DNA from: Candidatus Sulfotelmatobacter sp.
Lineage (GTDB): Bacteria > Vulcanimicrobiota > Vulcanimicrobiia > Vulcanimicrobiales > Vulcanimicrobiaceae
NCBI GenBank assembly: GCA_035504415.1
Contig: DATJRY010000011.1
Span: 248,001-312,000 of the forward strand
Direction: 5' to 3'
DNA: 64,000 nucleotides
This document shows, one piece after another, positions 35,017 to 42,935 of this stretch. A program made the position numbers and the translations under genes. The notes beneath the pieces were generated by a model. It ran no database searches. It was given only the letters and a program-made list of their open reading frames with translations, and was not told the DNA's origin. Each line of letters opens with the position of its first letter. Positions within the stretch are counted from its first letter, which is position 1.

Positions 35017-36360
35017 CTAGCCCCTGCGCAGGCTCGTGAACGCGGCGCGCATCTCCTCCGCGAAGATCTGCGGCTGCTCCCAGGCGGCGAAGTGACCACC
35101 CGCCGCCGCTTTGTGGAAGTAGATGAGATGGTGAAAGGCGCGCTCGGTCCAACTGCGCGGCGCCTCGTAGATCTCGGCGGGGAACACCGTCGCGGCGGCG
35201 GGGATCGAGACGTTGGCGGCGTTGATCGGACTGACTTTGTTCTCCCAGTACGAACGCGCCGCCGACACACCCGTGCCCGTCACCCAGTACAGCGTGACGT
35301 TGTCGAGCACGTCGTCGCGCGTGAGGCTGCCCGCGCTGTGTCCGTCGACGGTGTGGCCGGCCACCGCCGAGACGACGGCCGCCGCCGGCTGGCCGTTGCC
35401 GTCACCGTGATCCAGCAGCCACGCCGCCAGCCCGACCGGCGAATCCGCCAGACCGTAGAGCGTTTGCGGCCGCGTGCGCATGAATCCCGCGTACGCGAAC
35501 TGCTTCCCGTAGAGCAGTTGCAGCTGCTGGTAGGCGTGCAGCTCATCCGCCGACAGGCCGGGCGGGGGCGGATCGCCGCACGTGAGCGACTTCGCGACGT
35601 CGACCGGAACGGTCGCCGGCAAGCTCGTGTGGATGCCGGCGAGCTCGGGCGCCGCCTGCTCTCCCATCAGCGTCGTCACGACCGAACCGAGGTCGCCGCC
35701 CTGCGCGACGAAGCGCGTGTAGCCCAGGCGTTTCATCAGCACGGTCCACGCACGCGCGGTGTGTGCCGTGTCCCAGCCGGTGACGGTCGGCCGGGCCGTG
35801 AACCCGTACCCGGGGATCGACGGCACGACGACGTCGAACGCGTCGGCCGGCGTTCCGCCGTAGGCGGTCGGATCGGTCAGCGGCGCGATGATCTTGAGCT
35901 GCTCGATGATCGAGCCGGGCCAGCCGTGCGTGACGATCAGCGGCAGCGCGTTCGCGTGCTTGGAGCGCACGTGGATGAAGTGGATGTCGAGGCCGTCGAT
36001 CTCGGTGAGGAACTGCGGCAGCGCGTTCAGCTTGGCTTCGCACGTGCGCCAATCGTAGTCGGTCGCCCAATACGCGGCGAGTGCCTGCATCAGAGCGAGC
36101 GGGACGCCTTGCGAGTCGTCGCTGACCGTCTCGCGGTCGGGCCACTGCGTCGCGGCGATGCGCCGCCGCATCTCCGTCAACGTGGCCTGCGGAACGTTTA
36201 CGTGAAACGGGCGAACGGACGCGTCGCCCGACGTCGCCTGCGCGACCTGCGTCGCGGCGACGGCGCCGCGCGCGGCAACCAGGGTGAACGGAATCGCCGC
36301 GAGCGCTGCGGATGCCGTGGTGCAAAAGCGACCCCGGGTCGGACCTGACGTTGCTGACAT
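35017..36360 (-). CDS. Secreted epoxide hydrolase-like alpha/beta hydrolase
   Basis: ATG 36360 follows GGAGGGAACT. The 447-residue protein has a signal peptide or twin-Arg-like N-terminus (about 1-36), an EHN-type N-terminal region ([25 protein letters not shown], 51-75), oxyanion motif HGWPGS at 145-150, and the nucleophile D223 in GGDLGS. A late His lies in [10 protein letters not shown]. These are the epoxide hydrolase features; substrate unknown. It is likely cotranscribed with the SDR gene downstream. Confidence 0.88.
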   Translation of the reverse strand: MSATSGPTRGRFCTTASAALAAIPFTLVAARGAVAATQVAQATSGDASVRPFHVNVPQATLTEMRRRIAATQWPDRETVSDDSQGVPLALMQALAAYWATDYDWRTCEAKLNALPQFLTEIDGLDIHFIHVRSKHANALPLIVTHGWPGSIIEQLKIIAPLTDPTAYGGTPADAFDVVVPSIPGYGFTARPTVTGWDTAHTARAWTVLMKRLGYTRFVAQGGDLGSVVTTLMGEQAAPELAGIHTSLPATVPVDVAKSLTCGDPPPPGLSADELHAYQQLQLLYGKQFAYAGFMRTRPQTLYGLADSPVGLAAWLLDHGDGNGQPAAAVVSAVAGHTVDGHSAGSLTRDDVLDNVTLYWVTGTGVSAARSYWENKVSPINAANVSIPAAATVFPAEIYEAPRSWTERAFHHLIYFHKAAAGGHFAAWEQPQIFAEEMRAAFTSLRRG

Positions 36361-36410
36361 AGTTCCCTCCGCCCGGCACGATACCACGACCGCCGCCTGA
36401 CAAAGAGGGA

Positions 36411-36821
36411 CTAGGAGCCCCCGGACCGCCGTTCCGTCGCGTCGAGCGCGCTGATGCTCACGTAGTAGCCGTCGAGATCGCGAACCGAGAACTCCATCGT
36501 TCCGGTGTTGGGGTTCACGTGCGGCTCCTCTTCGAATCGGTCGACGAGCCCACGCGCGTTGCGCAACGCGTCCTCGAAATCGTCGACGCGAAAGAACAGG
36601 AGGAGGCCGTTGCCGGGCTTGGGATCATCCGGATTCGTCAGCGGTGGGTGCTCCTCGACGCCCCACGCGTGCAGGTTCAGCAGAACCGTTTCGTCCGCGT
36701 CGACGATCCGACCGAAGTCGTCGTGGGCCGGCGCCGACGGCGGCAGGCCGAGCAACGTCTGGTACCACGCGAAGCTGCGCGGCACGTCAGCCACGCCGAT
36801 GATCGTCCACAAGCACTTCAT
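36411..36821 (-). CDS. VOC family protein
   Basis: A 136-residue single VOC domain beginning [28 protein letters not shown], with [22 protein letters not shown] and [17 protein letters not shown]. Small glyoxalase-fold protein of unknown substrate. It lies 17 bases after the YciI gene; VOC and YciI genes often occur together. Confidence 0.85.
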   Translation of the reverse strand: MKCLWTIIGVADVPRSFAWYQTLLGLPPSAPAHDDFGRIVDADETVLLNLHAWGVEEHPPLTNPDDPKPGNGLLLFFRVDDFEDALRNARGLVDRFEEEPHVNPNTGTMEFSVRDLDGYYVSISALDATERRSGGS

Positions 36822-36838
36822 GCGGGTCTCCGAGGGAG

Positions 36839-37276
36839 CTACGTTCTCGTGGTCTGATTCGGGAGCTGCGCTCGGGCACGTACTTTGCGTTGGATTTCCG
36901 CTTCGGAGAGGACCGGCGCGAACTCTTCCATCTCGAAAACCTGGCGGATCTCGATTTCGGATTCGCCGCCGTCCGGGTTGGGGCAACGCTTGACCCACGC
37001 GATGGCCTCGTCGAGCGACCCGACCTCCCAGAGCCAGAAGCCGGCGATGAGCTCCTTGGTCTCGGTGAAGGGACCGTCGATGACGGTACGCGACGTGCCC
37101 GAGAATTTGACCCGGGCGCCCTTCGAGCTGGGATGCAGGCCGTCGGCGGCGAGCAGAACGCCTGCCTCGATCAGCTCTTCGTTGAATTTGCCCATCTCGG
37201 CCAACATCTGCGGATCGGGAGGAGCGCCTCCTCGTTCCGACTCCGGGGTTGCCTTGACGATGACCATGAATCGCAT
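36839..37276 (-). CDS. YciI family protein (DGPF domain)
   Basis: A 145-residue protein with the family pattern MRFMVIVKA at the start, GVLLAADGLHPSSKGARV, VIDGPFTETKELIAGFWLWEV (about 65-85) and CPNPDGGESEIEIRQVFE. Members often sit beside ECF sigma factors; their role is unknown, though a ferredoxin-like fold with conserved His/Asp is established. First gene of a short operon with the VOC gene. Confidence 0.88.
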   Translation of the reverse strand: MRFMVIVKATPESERGGAPPDPQMLAEMGKFNEELIEAGVLLAADGLHPSSKGARVKFSGTSRTVIDGPFTETKELIAGFWLWEVGSLDEAIAWVKRCPNPDGGESEIEIRQVFEMEEFAPVLSEAEIQRKVRARAQLPNQTTRT

Positions 37277-37350
37277 TGCGAGGTCTCCTCTTCGGTTGCG
37301 GTCCTGACTCTCTGCTGATGCGTCGAACGGACCCTCGTCGAATCGACATG

Positions 37351-37374
37351 AAAAACCCCGTCGTGAGACGGGGT
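37351..37374 (-). terminator. Intrinsic terminator facing the YciI operon
   Basis: ACCCCGTC (37355-37362), loop GTGA, GACGGGGT (37367-37374), with five A on the plus strand at 37351-37355 giving a U-run on the minus strand. It ends minus-strand transcription coming from the right, although no minus-strand gene is evident for more than 1 kb in that direction. Confidence 0.75.
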
Positions 37375-37413
37375 CATGGCGCTCGCTGCAGATTCGCCCC
37401 CGGGGGCCCTGTT

Positions 37414-37428
37414 CTCCCAGATTCGTCC
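37414..37428 (+). repeat. 15-bp repeat, left end of the defence-like island
   Basis: CTCCCAGATTCGTCC here is exactly inverted at 46245-46259, beside the tRNA-Glu gene. The two copies point inward and bracket the accessory genes, as terminal inverted repeats would. No flanking target duplication is evident. Confidence 0.5.
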
Positions 37429-38327
37429 GTCGTTGTTCGCTGTTGTCCCAATTGGACTCCAGGAGAGCTGCTCCAGAGGCGTGGTCAGAGCGGGTTTCGG
37501 TCGATCATCGCGGACCGGACCTTCTGCCGGAGCCAGCCTTCTACGGATCGTCGCCGTCAAGGAGGACAGGCCCCTTTCCCAGACAGACCGTGGCGAGTTG
37601 AATTCGGCCTACCTTACACTACTCTGCTCGGGATCCGGCGCTTGGTGTCGCGTTAGACGAGCTAGTCTGGGAGGCTCCGCGAGCCGCGGCCCTCGGTAGC
37701 GGGGCGTCCCCGGCGAGCGGCTTAACCGAGGCTTGGACTTGTGCTTGCCAATCCCCAACGACGAGCCGAGCGGTCACGGGTCAGGTCGACGGCGCCGGAC
37801 GAATCGGGATGCTCGTCTTCCCGTTCGTCGGACAAGGCTCTTCAGACACGGCTCATCGTGCGATGCGACGGCGTGCGCCCAAGTGGCCCGTCGGACCCTG
37901 GGAGGACGACCCGAACGGGGCAAGTGACCTAAGTCGCAGCCTTCTCGCCGACGCTTCGAAAAAAGCAACCTCCTTGCTTTTCCTGGCTTCAATCTTGCCC
38001 CGTAGCAGCAGGCTTTGCATTGGGTCTAAAAACGGGCCCTCGTGGATTTTGGCTGTTTCGTCGACAGCCATCAAGAGCACGTGATCTGACGCCGACTTGG
38101 ATCATTTTGTATGATCGAAATGCGATGTGTTGCTCCAGATGGAGGCAAGTTCATTGCATTTTTGCCTTCACCGCCGATTAAACACCAATTTGGAGCGCGA
38201 GGAACTCCCGGAAACCCTTGCAGGTGCTCTTCCAATGAGTTATGCTGGGCAAGTCGCCGCCCACTACAGCATCCGAAGGGATGGGGCCCGACCCGGAGCC
38301 CCCTTTGGGGACCGGTTACTAAAAGCC

Positions 38328-38357
38328 GGGGCCCCCGTGTACAGACACGGGGGCCCC
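38328..38357. repeat. Perfect 13-bp stem hairpin upstream of the DGQHR gene
   Basis: GGGGCCCCCGTGT (38328-38340), loop ACAG, ACACGGGGGCCCC (38345-38357). A second stem CCCC-CTTT-GGGG lies about 20 bp before it. No U-run follows, so it is more like a leader structure or a protein binding site than a simple terminator. Lies about 60 bp before the chosen start. Confidence 0.7.
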
Positions 38358-38419
38358 AGGGAGCCTAACTCCAAGTGCATCCTAGCACATCGGCCGCCGG
38401 CAGCGCCAGCGGCTATAGT

Positions 38420-39826
38420 ATGCCATACCCGGCCGAGACGAAGGTCTACGGCCACTCTACTATCGTCTACCACCCGCCGACCGTCGACCCGACTGGTCGC
38501 CAGCAGACCGGGCTGGAAGTCGCTCAAGCGGCTGCCCAGCGTGAGATGTTCAACGCCGGTGGTGGCGCGATTGTTAGCGGCATTCTCTTTGAACAGGGCG
38601 AGCGCCCGATGCTCATGGGGACGCTCGCTTTTAACTTCGTCTCGACCATCCTGACCTCGGACTCCGCGAGCGCCGTGGCGACGACCGAGGAGGTGCAGGA
38701 CAAGAGCAACCGTCCTAAGGACGACAATCACACGAAGGCCATCATCTCCTACCTCAAGGAGACGGTCCCGACGGGACTGTTCATCTTGCCGAGCTTGACG
38801 GCGAACGTGATGGCGAAAACGCGCATCCACACGTTCCTGGTCGAGGGCGATCAGCAGCCGCCGAGCCGGTATGCGTACATGTACTTGCCGCTGCAGTCGG
38901 TGCTGCGCATCACCGACGGACAGCATCGTCAGTCCGCGATCAAGCAGTTGCTCGATGAGGTCAAGAACGACACGGGTTCGCTCGAGCACCTGAATCGTTC
39001 GTCGATCCCGGTGATGATCACGCTGACGAGCGATATCAAGCAGATCCACCAGGATTTCGCCGACTGCAGCAAGGGTCGCGAGATGCCTAAGTCGCTGCTC
39101 GCCGTCTATGATCGTCGTCACCCCGCGAACGGGCTGGTGATGGATCTCGTCGAGTCGTGCGGCATCTTCAAGGAGAAGACCGACTCGACGAATCTCAAGC
39201 TCGGCAAGAAGAGTCCGGGTCTGTTCCTCGCCAACATGGTTCGTCAATCGGTCAAGACGTTCCTGACCGGCGGTTACGGCATCGCCGAAGAAGACTTCGA
39301 GACGAAGGCAAAGGACATGTTCGGCTCGAGTGCGAGCACCTCGTACGCCGAGGCAAGCGCGTTCATGGTCAAGTACCTCAATCAGGTCACCAACGCGATT
39401 CCGAAACTCAAGGAGTACGCCGAGTTGACTCCGCTCGAGGTGCAGGCGCGGTTCGCCGAACTGCGCAACGCCGGGTGGCTGTTCTTCACGGCGACGGGCT
39501 TGGCGATCATCGCGCGCATCGGCTGGGCCATCCGTCGCGACGGCGTCGTGAACTGGGAAGAGGCGGTCGCGCGCATGGGAGACCCCGCTGTCATCGACTG
39601 GCACCGCGCCACGAACAAGGACTGGGCGGCGCTCGGCGTCGCGACTCCGACCCGCGTCTCGACCGGTCACCGGTCGGTCATCAAGGGCGCCGAGTACGTC
39701 GCTACCCACATCGGCTTGAACCTGCCGTCGTTGGTGGTCCGCGAGGACAAGGACGATGAGACGGTCGGCGAGAGTACCGACGATCAGACCAACGTCGGCG
39801 CCGACTCCGAGCTGGCGGCGGTGTAG
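38420..39826 (+). CDS. DndB-like DGQHR-domain protein
   Basis: A 468-residue protein (start ATG 38420; GTG 38375 is possible and adds 15 residues). The diagnostic motif is ITDGQHRQSAIKQLL, with DGQHR at 166-170, in a ParB-like fold; upstream MYLPLQSVLRI also fits the family. DGQHR proteins include DndB, which represses or tunes phosphorothioate DNA modification, and DpdB of the deazaguanine DNA modification system. The C-terminal half (about 250-440) is helical with no recognised motif. DndC, D and E are not in the window. The next gene follows by five bases, so an operon is likely. Confidence 0.8.
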   Translation: MPYPAETKVYGHSTIVYHPPTVDPTGRQQTGLEVAQAAAQREMFNAGGGAIVSGILFEQGERPMLMGTLAFNFVSTILTSDSASAVATTEEVQDKSNRPKDDNHTKAIISYLKETVPTGLFILPSLTANVMAKTRIHTFLVEGDQQPPSRYAYMYLPLQSVLRITDGQHRQSAIKQLLDEVKNDTGSLEHLNRSSIPVMITLTSDIKQIHQDFADCSKGREMPKSLLAVYDRRHPANGLVMDLVESCGIFKEKTDSTNLKLGKKSPGLFLANMVRQSVKTFLTGGYGIAEEDFETKAKDMFGSSASTSYAEASAFMVKYLNQVTNAIPKLKEYAELTPLEVQARFAELRNAGWLFFTATGLAIIARIGWAIRRDGVVNWEEAVARMGDPAVIDWHRATNKDWAALGVATPTRVSTGHRSVIKGAEYVATHIGLNLPSLVVREDKDDETVGESTDDQTNVGADSELAAV

Positions 39827-39831
39827 ACGAC

Positions 39832-40053
39832 ATGGCTACCGCAACGGAGGTCATGGGCAAGGTCTTCAAGCCGGGCGATAAGGTCGAGGCTTCGGGGATC
39901 TACAAGGTCACGCACGACCCGGCTCACACGCAGGAGCATGACGTGACCGTGATCTACGACAAGAAGTTCCCGCCGTGCAACAAGTGTGGGAACCGCCCGC
40001 GCTTCAAGGCAGTGCGCCTCGCGCGTCACATCGACAGCCACGAGAACTTCTAG
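39832..40053 (+). CDS. Small YjzC-like zinc-ribbon protein
   Basis: A 73-residue protein: GKVFKPGDKVEASGIYKVTH (9-28), then HTQEHDVTVIYDKKFPPCNKCGNRPRFKAVRLARH. The KPGD-SGIY opening resembles YjzC, and CNKC plus His residues form a plausible one-zinc ribbon. Short proteins of this pattern are found as single genes and fused to others in accessory regions; no function is established. It is five bases after the DGQHR gene and is followed by a 12-bp-stem hairpin. Confidence 0.75.
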   Translation: MATATEVMGKVFKPGDKVEASGIYKVTHDPAHTQEHDVTVIYDKKFPPCNKCGNRPRFKAVRLARHIDSHENF

Positions 40054-40070
40054 TCCTCGTTCGTCTAAGT

Positions 40071-40110
40071 GATCATGAGGGGCGCCTTGTCCGAGGGGCC
40101 CCTCATGATC
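40071..40110. terminator. Perfect 12-bp stem hairpin after the zinc-ribbon gene
   Basis: GATCATGAGGGG (40071-40082) pairs with CCCCTCATGATC (40099-40110) around a 16-base GC-rich loop; three T follow at 40116-40118. It may end transcription after the first two island genes or separate two transcripts of the island. Confidence 0.6.
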
Positions 40111-40203
40111 CTGGTGTTTACCGGTAGGTCGCCGCGAGCGACCCGGGAAACGACCGGCTCCCGACGACCTAGCCGGTACCAATCTTACTGCCGGAGATCT
40201 AGC

Positions 40204-41943
40204 ATGGCCGATCTCATGCCGGTCCATCCAGTCCCTCATCGCCTGCATGTTCGCCGCCTCGCGGCCGATCCTGCGATGCGCGGCCTCATCCGCCCGATCT
40301 ACGCGGGCGCGTTCGATCTCGACCCGCAGGGTGGGTTCGACCAAGCTCGCGACGTCGTCGACATCTGGCTCCGCACGCACGACACGGTAAGACCGTATGT
40401 GGCAGACCGGCCGCCAGGCGATTTCGAGATTGAACGTCATCTCGAGCGCGATCATCTTATCGCCCAACGTGTGACAAGCCCCGACGGGAACACCATCGTC
40501 TATCGTCTGCAGCACCAAGAACGCGACCGCGACGGCACATGGGATCCGATCCGCAACTGGCGCACCGAGGTAACTCTCGACCGTGAAGCCGATGGCGACC
40601 AGGTATGGATCGCGACGCGCCAGTTCTTCACGGGCGTCGCGAGCGACAAGCGCCGCTGCTCGCCGCCGCGCTTCATTAGGACGCTGCTGGAGAAGCAAGC
40701 GCTCTCAGACCTGGACATCATGGTCCCCGGACCGCGCGTACTCGACATCGAAGCCGAGGCGGGCCCGCTCGCGGATCTGCTGCTCGACGAGGACCGCGAC
40801 TTCCCAGTTGTCGTGCTCGCCGACGGTTGTCCGCTCAATGCTGAGCGCGTGGCGACCGACTCGGCTGGACTCGCGCACGTCGTCCGTCTCTCGCGTCACG
40901 TACGCCTCGCGCTCATGGTCACGCTCGCCGAGAACAGCGGCGAGGCCTACGAACTCCAGCACGGTGCGGTCAGCACGTTCTATCCGCCGGCCCACGGCAA
41001 ACGCCCATTGGCGCCGGCTGCGAAGTTCGAGACCATCATCGGCTGGCACGGTGACGGCGAAAGTGGTCCGCCGGCGTTCGCGCACTGGCTGCATGAGGAA
41101 ATCGCCCGAGCGGTCGTCCTGCGGATGCTCAACGACCCCGCGCATCGTACCGTCGAGAAGATCAAGGCCAACGCTGTCGGCGAGCGCCGCGTACAGTTGA
41201 GCGAGCAGCGACCCAGCGCGCAGACTGTCCAAGCGGATCTCGAGGCGGCAAACGAGATAATTGCGCTCTATGAAGAGGACAATGACAAGCTTAGCGCCGA
41301 CATCAAGGAGCTGACGCTGCGCGCGGAGGCTTACCTCAACGAAAGCAAGTCACTCGGCGAAGCGCTTCGGAACGAGGAGCGGCGCAACTGGGCCTTGCAG
41401 ACCGAGCGTGCCTCGTTGCTCCATCTGCTCGCGACGAAGAACGGCCAGACCTCCGTCGTGATCGACGCCGAGTTTGTCGAGCGGCTCATTGACTCGCATC
41501 CTGCTCCACAAACGGTGGTCGACGCCGTGGAGGCGGCGAAGAACCTCTTCGGCCTGTACGGCGCGCGCGTGGTTGTGTCGGATACCGCGTTCACCTCGTC
41601 GTTCGACTCTCCGTTCAAGCGTCCCACAGACGTGCTGGCGGCCCTGCTGCGTCTCGGTTTCCTTTGGAAGGATATTCGGAACACCCGCCGTCCGATCGAG
41701 GAAACCGTCCGTCAGGTCGTTCGCTTTCCCTGCGCGCTTCACGAGTCGTTGACGGCGACAAACAAGTTCGGTGGCGAGCGGATCGCGACATTCGACGGCG
41801 GGCAGGCGCAACTTGAGAAACACGTTAAGATCGGCAGCGGTGGTGCCGATGCGTCGGTGCGGATCTACTTCGGCGATAATGCGGAGGGAGAACTGCTCAT
41901 CGGACATGTCGGACGGCATCTCACGGTGGCGAAGACGCAGTAA
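40204..41943 (+). CDS. Unknown protein with central coiled coil, island gene
   Basis: ATG 40204 follows GGAG by seven bases; 579 residues. I see three parts. Residues about 1-335 form a mixed alpha/beta region with PVVVLADGCPLNAERV and LAHVVRLSRHVRLALMVTLAENSG followed by a tyrosine and YPPAHG pattern (about 260), seen in uncharacterised actinobacterial proteins. Residues 340-412 are a charged coiled coil (VQADLEAANEIIALYEEDND onward). A C-terminal domain (about 415-579) ends VRIYFGDNAEGELLIGHVGRHL. No enzymatic motif is visible. The SIR2-like gene begins 27 bases later, so the two are likely coexpressed; a sensor or adaptor for SIR2 is inference. Confidence 0.7.
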   Translation: MADLMPVHPVPHRLHVRRLAADPAMRGLIRPIYAGAFDLDPQGGFDQARDVVDIWLRTHDTVRPYVADRPPGDFEIERHLERDHLIAQRVTSPDGNTIVYRLQHQERDRDGTWDPIRNWRTEVTLDREADGDQVWIATRQFFTGVASDKRRCSPPRFIRTLLEKQALSDLDIMVPGPRVLDIEAEAGPLADLLLDEDRDFPVVVLADGCPLNAERVATDSAGLAHVVRLSRHVRLALMVTLAENSGEAYELQHGAVSTFYPPAHGKRPLAPAAKFETIIGWHGDGESGPPAFAHWLHEEIARAVVLRMLNDPAHRTVEKIKANAVGERRVQLSEQRPSAQTVQADLEAANEIIALYEEDNDKLSADIKELTLRAEAYLNESKSLGEALRNEERRNWALQTERASLLHLLATKNGQTSVVIDAEFVERLIDSHPAPQTVVDAVEAAKNLFGLYGARVVVSDTAFTSSFDSPFKRPTDVLAALLRLGFLWKDIRNTRRPIEETVRQVVRFPCALHESLTATNKFGGERIATFDGGQAQLEKHVKIGSGGADASVRIYFGDNAEGELLIGHVGRHLTVAKTQ

Positions 41944-41970
41944 GGACACGTCCGCCTTGGAGCTGGCCGG

Positions 41971-42927
41971 ATGACGGTAGTCTTCGCCGGGGCCGGTGCG
42001 AGCGCCGTTGGGCGGGCGGCGCGCCTCGCTGTCGATCTTCTGCGTTTGGCGCCCGAGTACGATGGAGGCCGTCGGCGTCACGCACGCGAGCTGCACGTCA
42101 TAGAGGCGTGGAATGAGCGGCAAGCAATCGGTCCCGTAGCGCTCGAAGCGTGGTTCTCCGAACTTCAGGCGAGCGATGACCCAAGAGACCTCGCCCTGTT
42201 CCACGACCTCGCAGCCCTGATAGCGCACAACCTGGCGCAGGACATGGCGCACACGCGTAACTACCGTACCCAGTTCACGACGCTCACGAAGATCGCAGGT
42301 AGCACGCAGGTTCCGGACCAAGAGAACCTTTGGACGACGCTCGGAGCGATTCCGCATCTGGCGGTCGTCACGACCAACTACGACATCATCATCGAGCGCG
42401 GATTGCGCTTCAAGCCGACGCGACGTTCACCAGGATTCCACTACGGCATCGTCGGCGAACGGCTTGAGGGAGCGCTCTTTCGTGGACACGGACAGGATAC
42501 GTCGACCTCCGGCCGGGTGCCGCTCTACAAGTTGCACGGTTCGTTGTCCTGGAGCCTCGCGCCCGGTGGCCGCATCATGCGGTATGTAGACTGCCGGCCG
42601 GCGATCACAGGCCGGGCATTCATCGTTCCGCCGGTACGCGAAAAGCCGGTCGCGCCGCGCGGACTCGAGCACGTATGGTCAGGCGCAGCGTCCGTCCTCG
42701 CCGCAGCGCGCAGGCTGATCGTCATCGGCTATAGCGCGCCGGAGTACGACTGGGCGGTGCGCGATCTGCTTGCGCGGCATCTCACGTCGACCGCCCGAGT
42801 CGACGTATTCAACCTGTATCCCGAGGAAGCCGAAACCTATCGACGGCTGCTGCCGGGACGGACGGTTGAGTTCCACGGCCCCCTTCCGGCAGGCTTGCCG
42901 GTCTTGCGCGAACTCGCGTGCGCTTGA
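41971..42927 (+). CDS. SIR2-like NAD-binding protein, probable defence effector
   Basis: A 318-residue SIR2-fold protein. GAGAS (6-10) is the Rossmann loop, TTNYDIIIERGL (134-145) the SIR2 signature of defence-type sirtuins, KLHGS (187-191) carries the His expected at the catalytic place, and VIGYSAPEYDWAV (251-263) is near the C-terminus. SIR2 domains in ThsA, DSR and SIR2-HerA degrade NAD+ upon phage infection; these motifs support NADase over deacetylase function. It lacks an attached effector domain of its own, so regulation probably comes from the coiled-coil protein encoded upstream. Confidence 0.85.
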   Translation: MTVVFAGAGASAVGRAARLAVDLLRLAPEYDGGRRRHARELHVIEAWNERQAIGPVALEAWFSELQASDDPRDLALFHDLAALIAHNLAQDMAHTRNYRTQFTTLTKIAGSTQVPDQENLWTTLGAIPHLAVVTTNYDIIIERGLRFKPTRRSPGFHYGIVGERLEGALFRGHGQDTSTSGRVPLYKLHGSLSWSLAPGGRIMRYVDCRPAITGRAFIVPPVREKPVAPRGLEHVWSGAASVLAAARRLIVIGYSAPEYDWAVRDLLARHLTSTARVDVFNLYPEEAETYRRLLPGRTVEFHGPLPAGLPVLRELACA

Positions 42928-42935
42928 TCTCGCGA

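Larger units (their letters stand above)
37375..38419. other. Long intergenic stretch at the island edge
   Basis: About 1.05 kb without a supportable gene. Contents: the 15-bp repeat at 37414, a weaker inverted partner GGACGAATCGGGA near 37797, a GATCA/TGATC inverted repeat at about 38101-38117, AT-richer DNA at 38070-38190 that could hold the promoter of the DGQHR gene, and two stem-loops immediately before it. Small open frames on both strands show no coding bias I can support. Confidence 0.6.
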
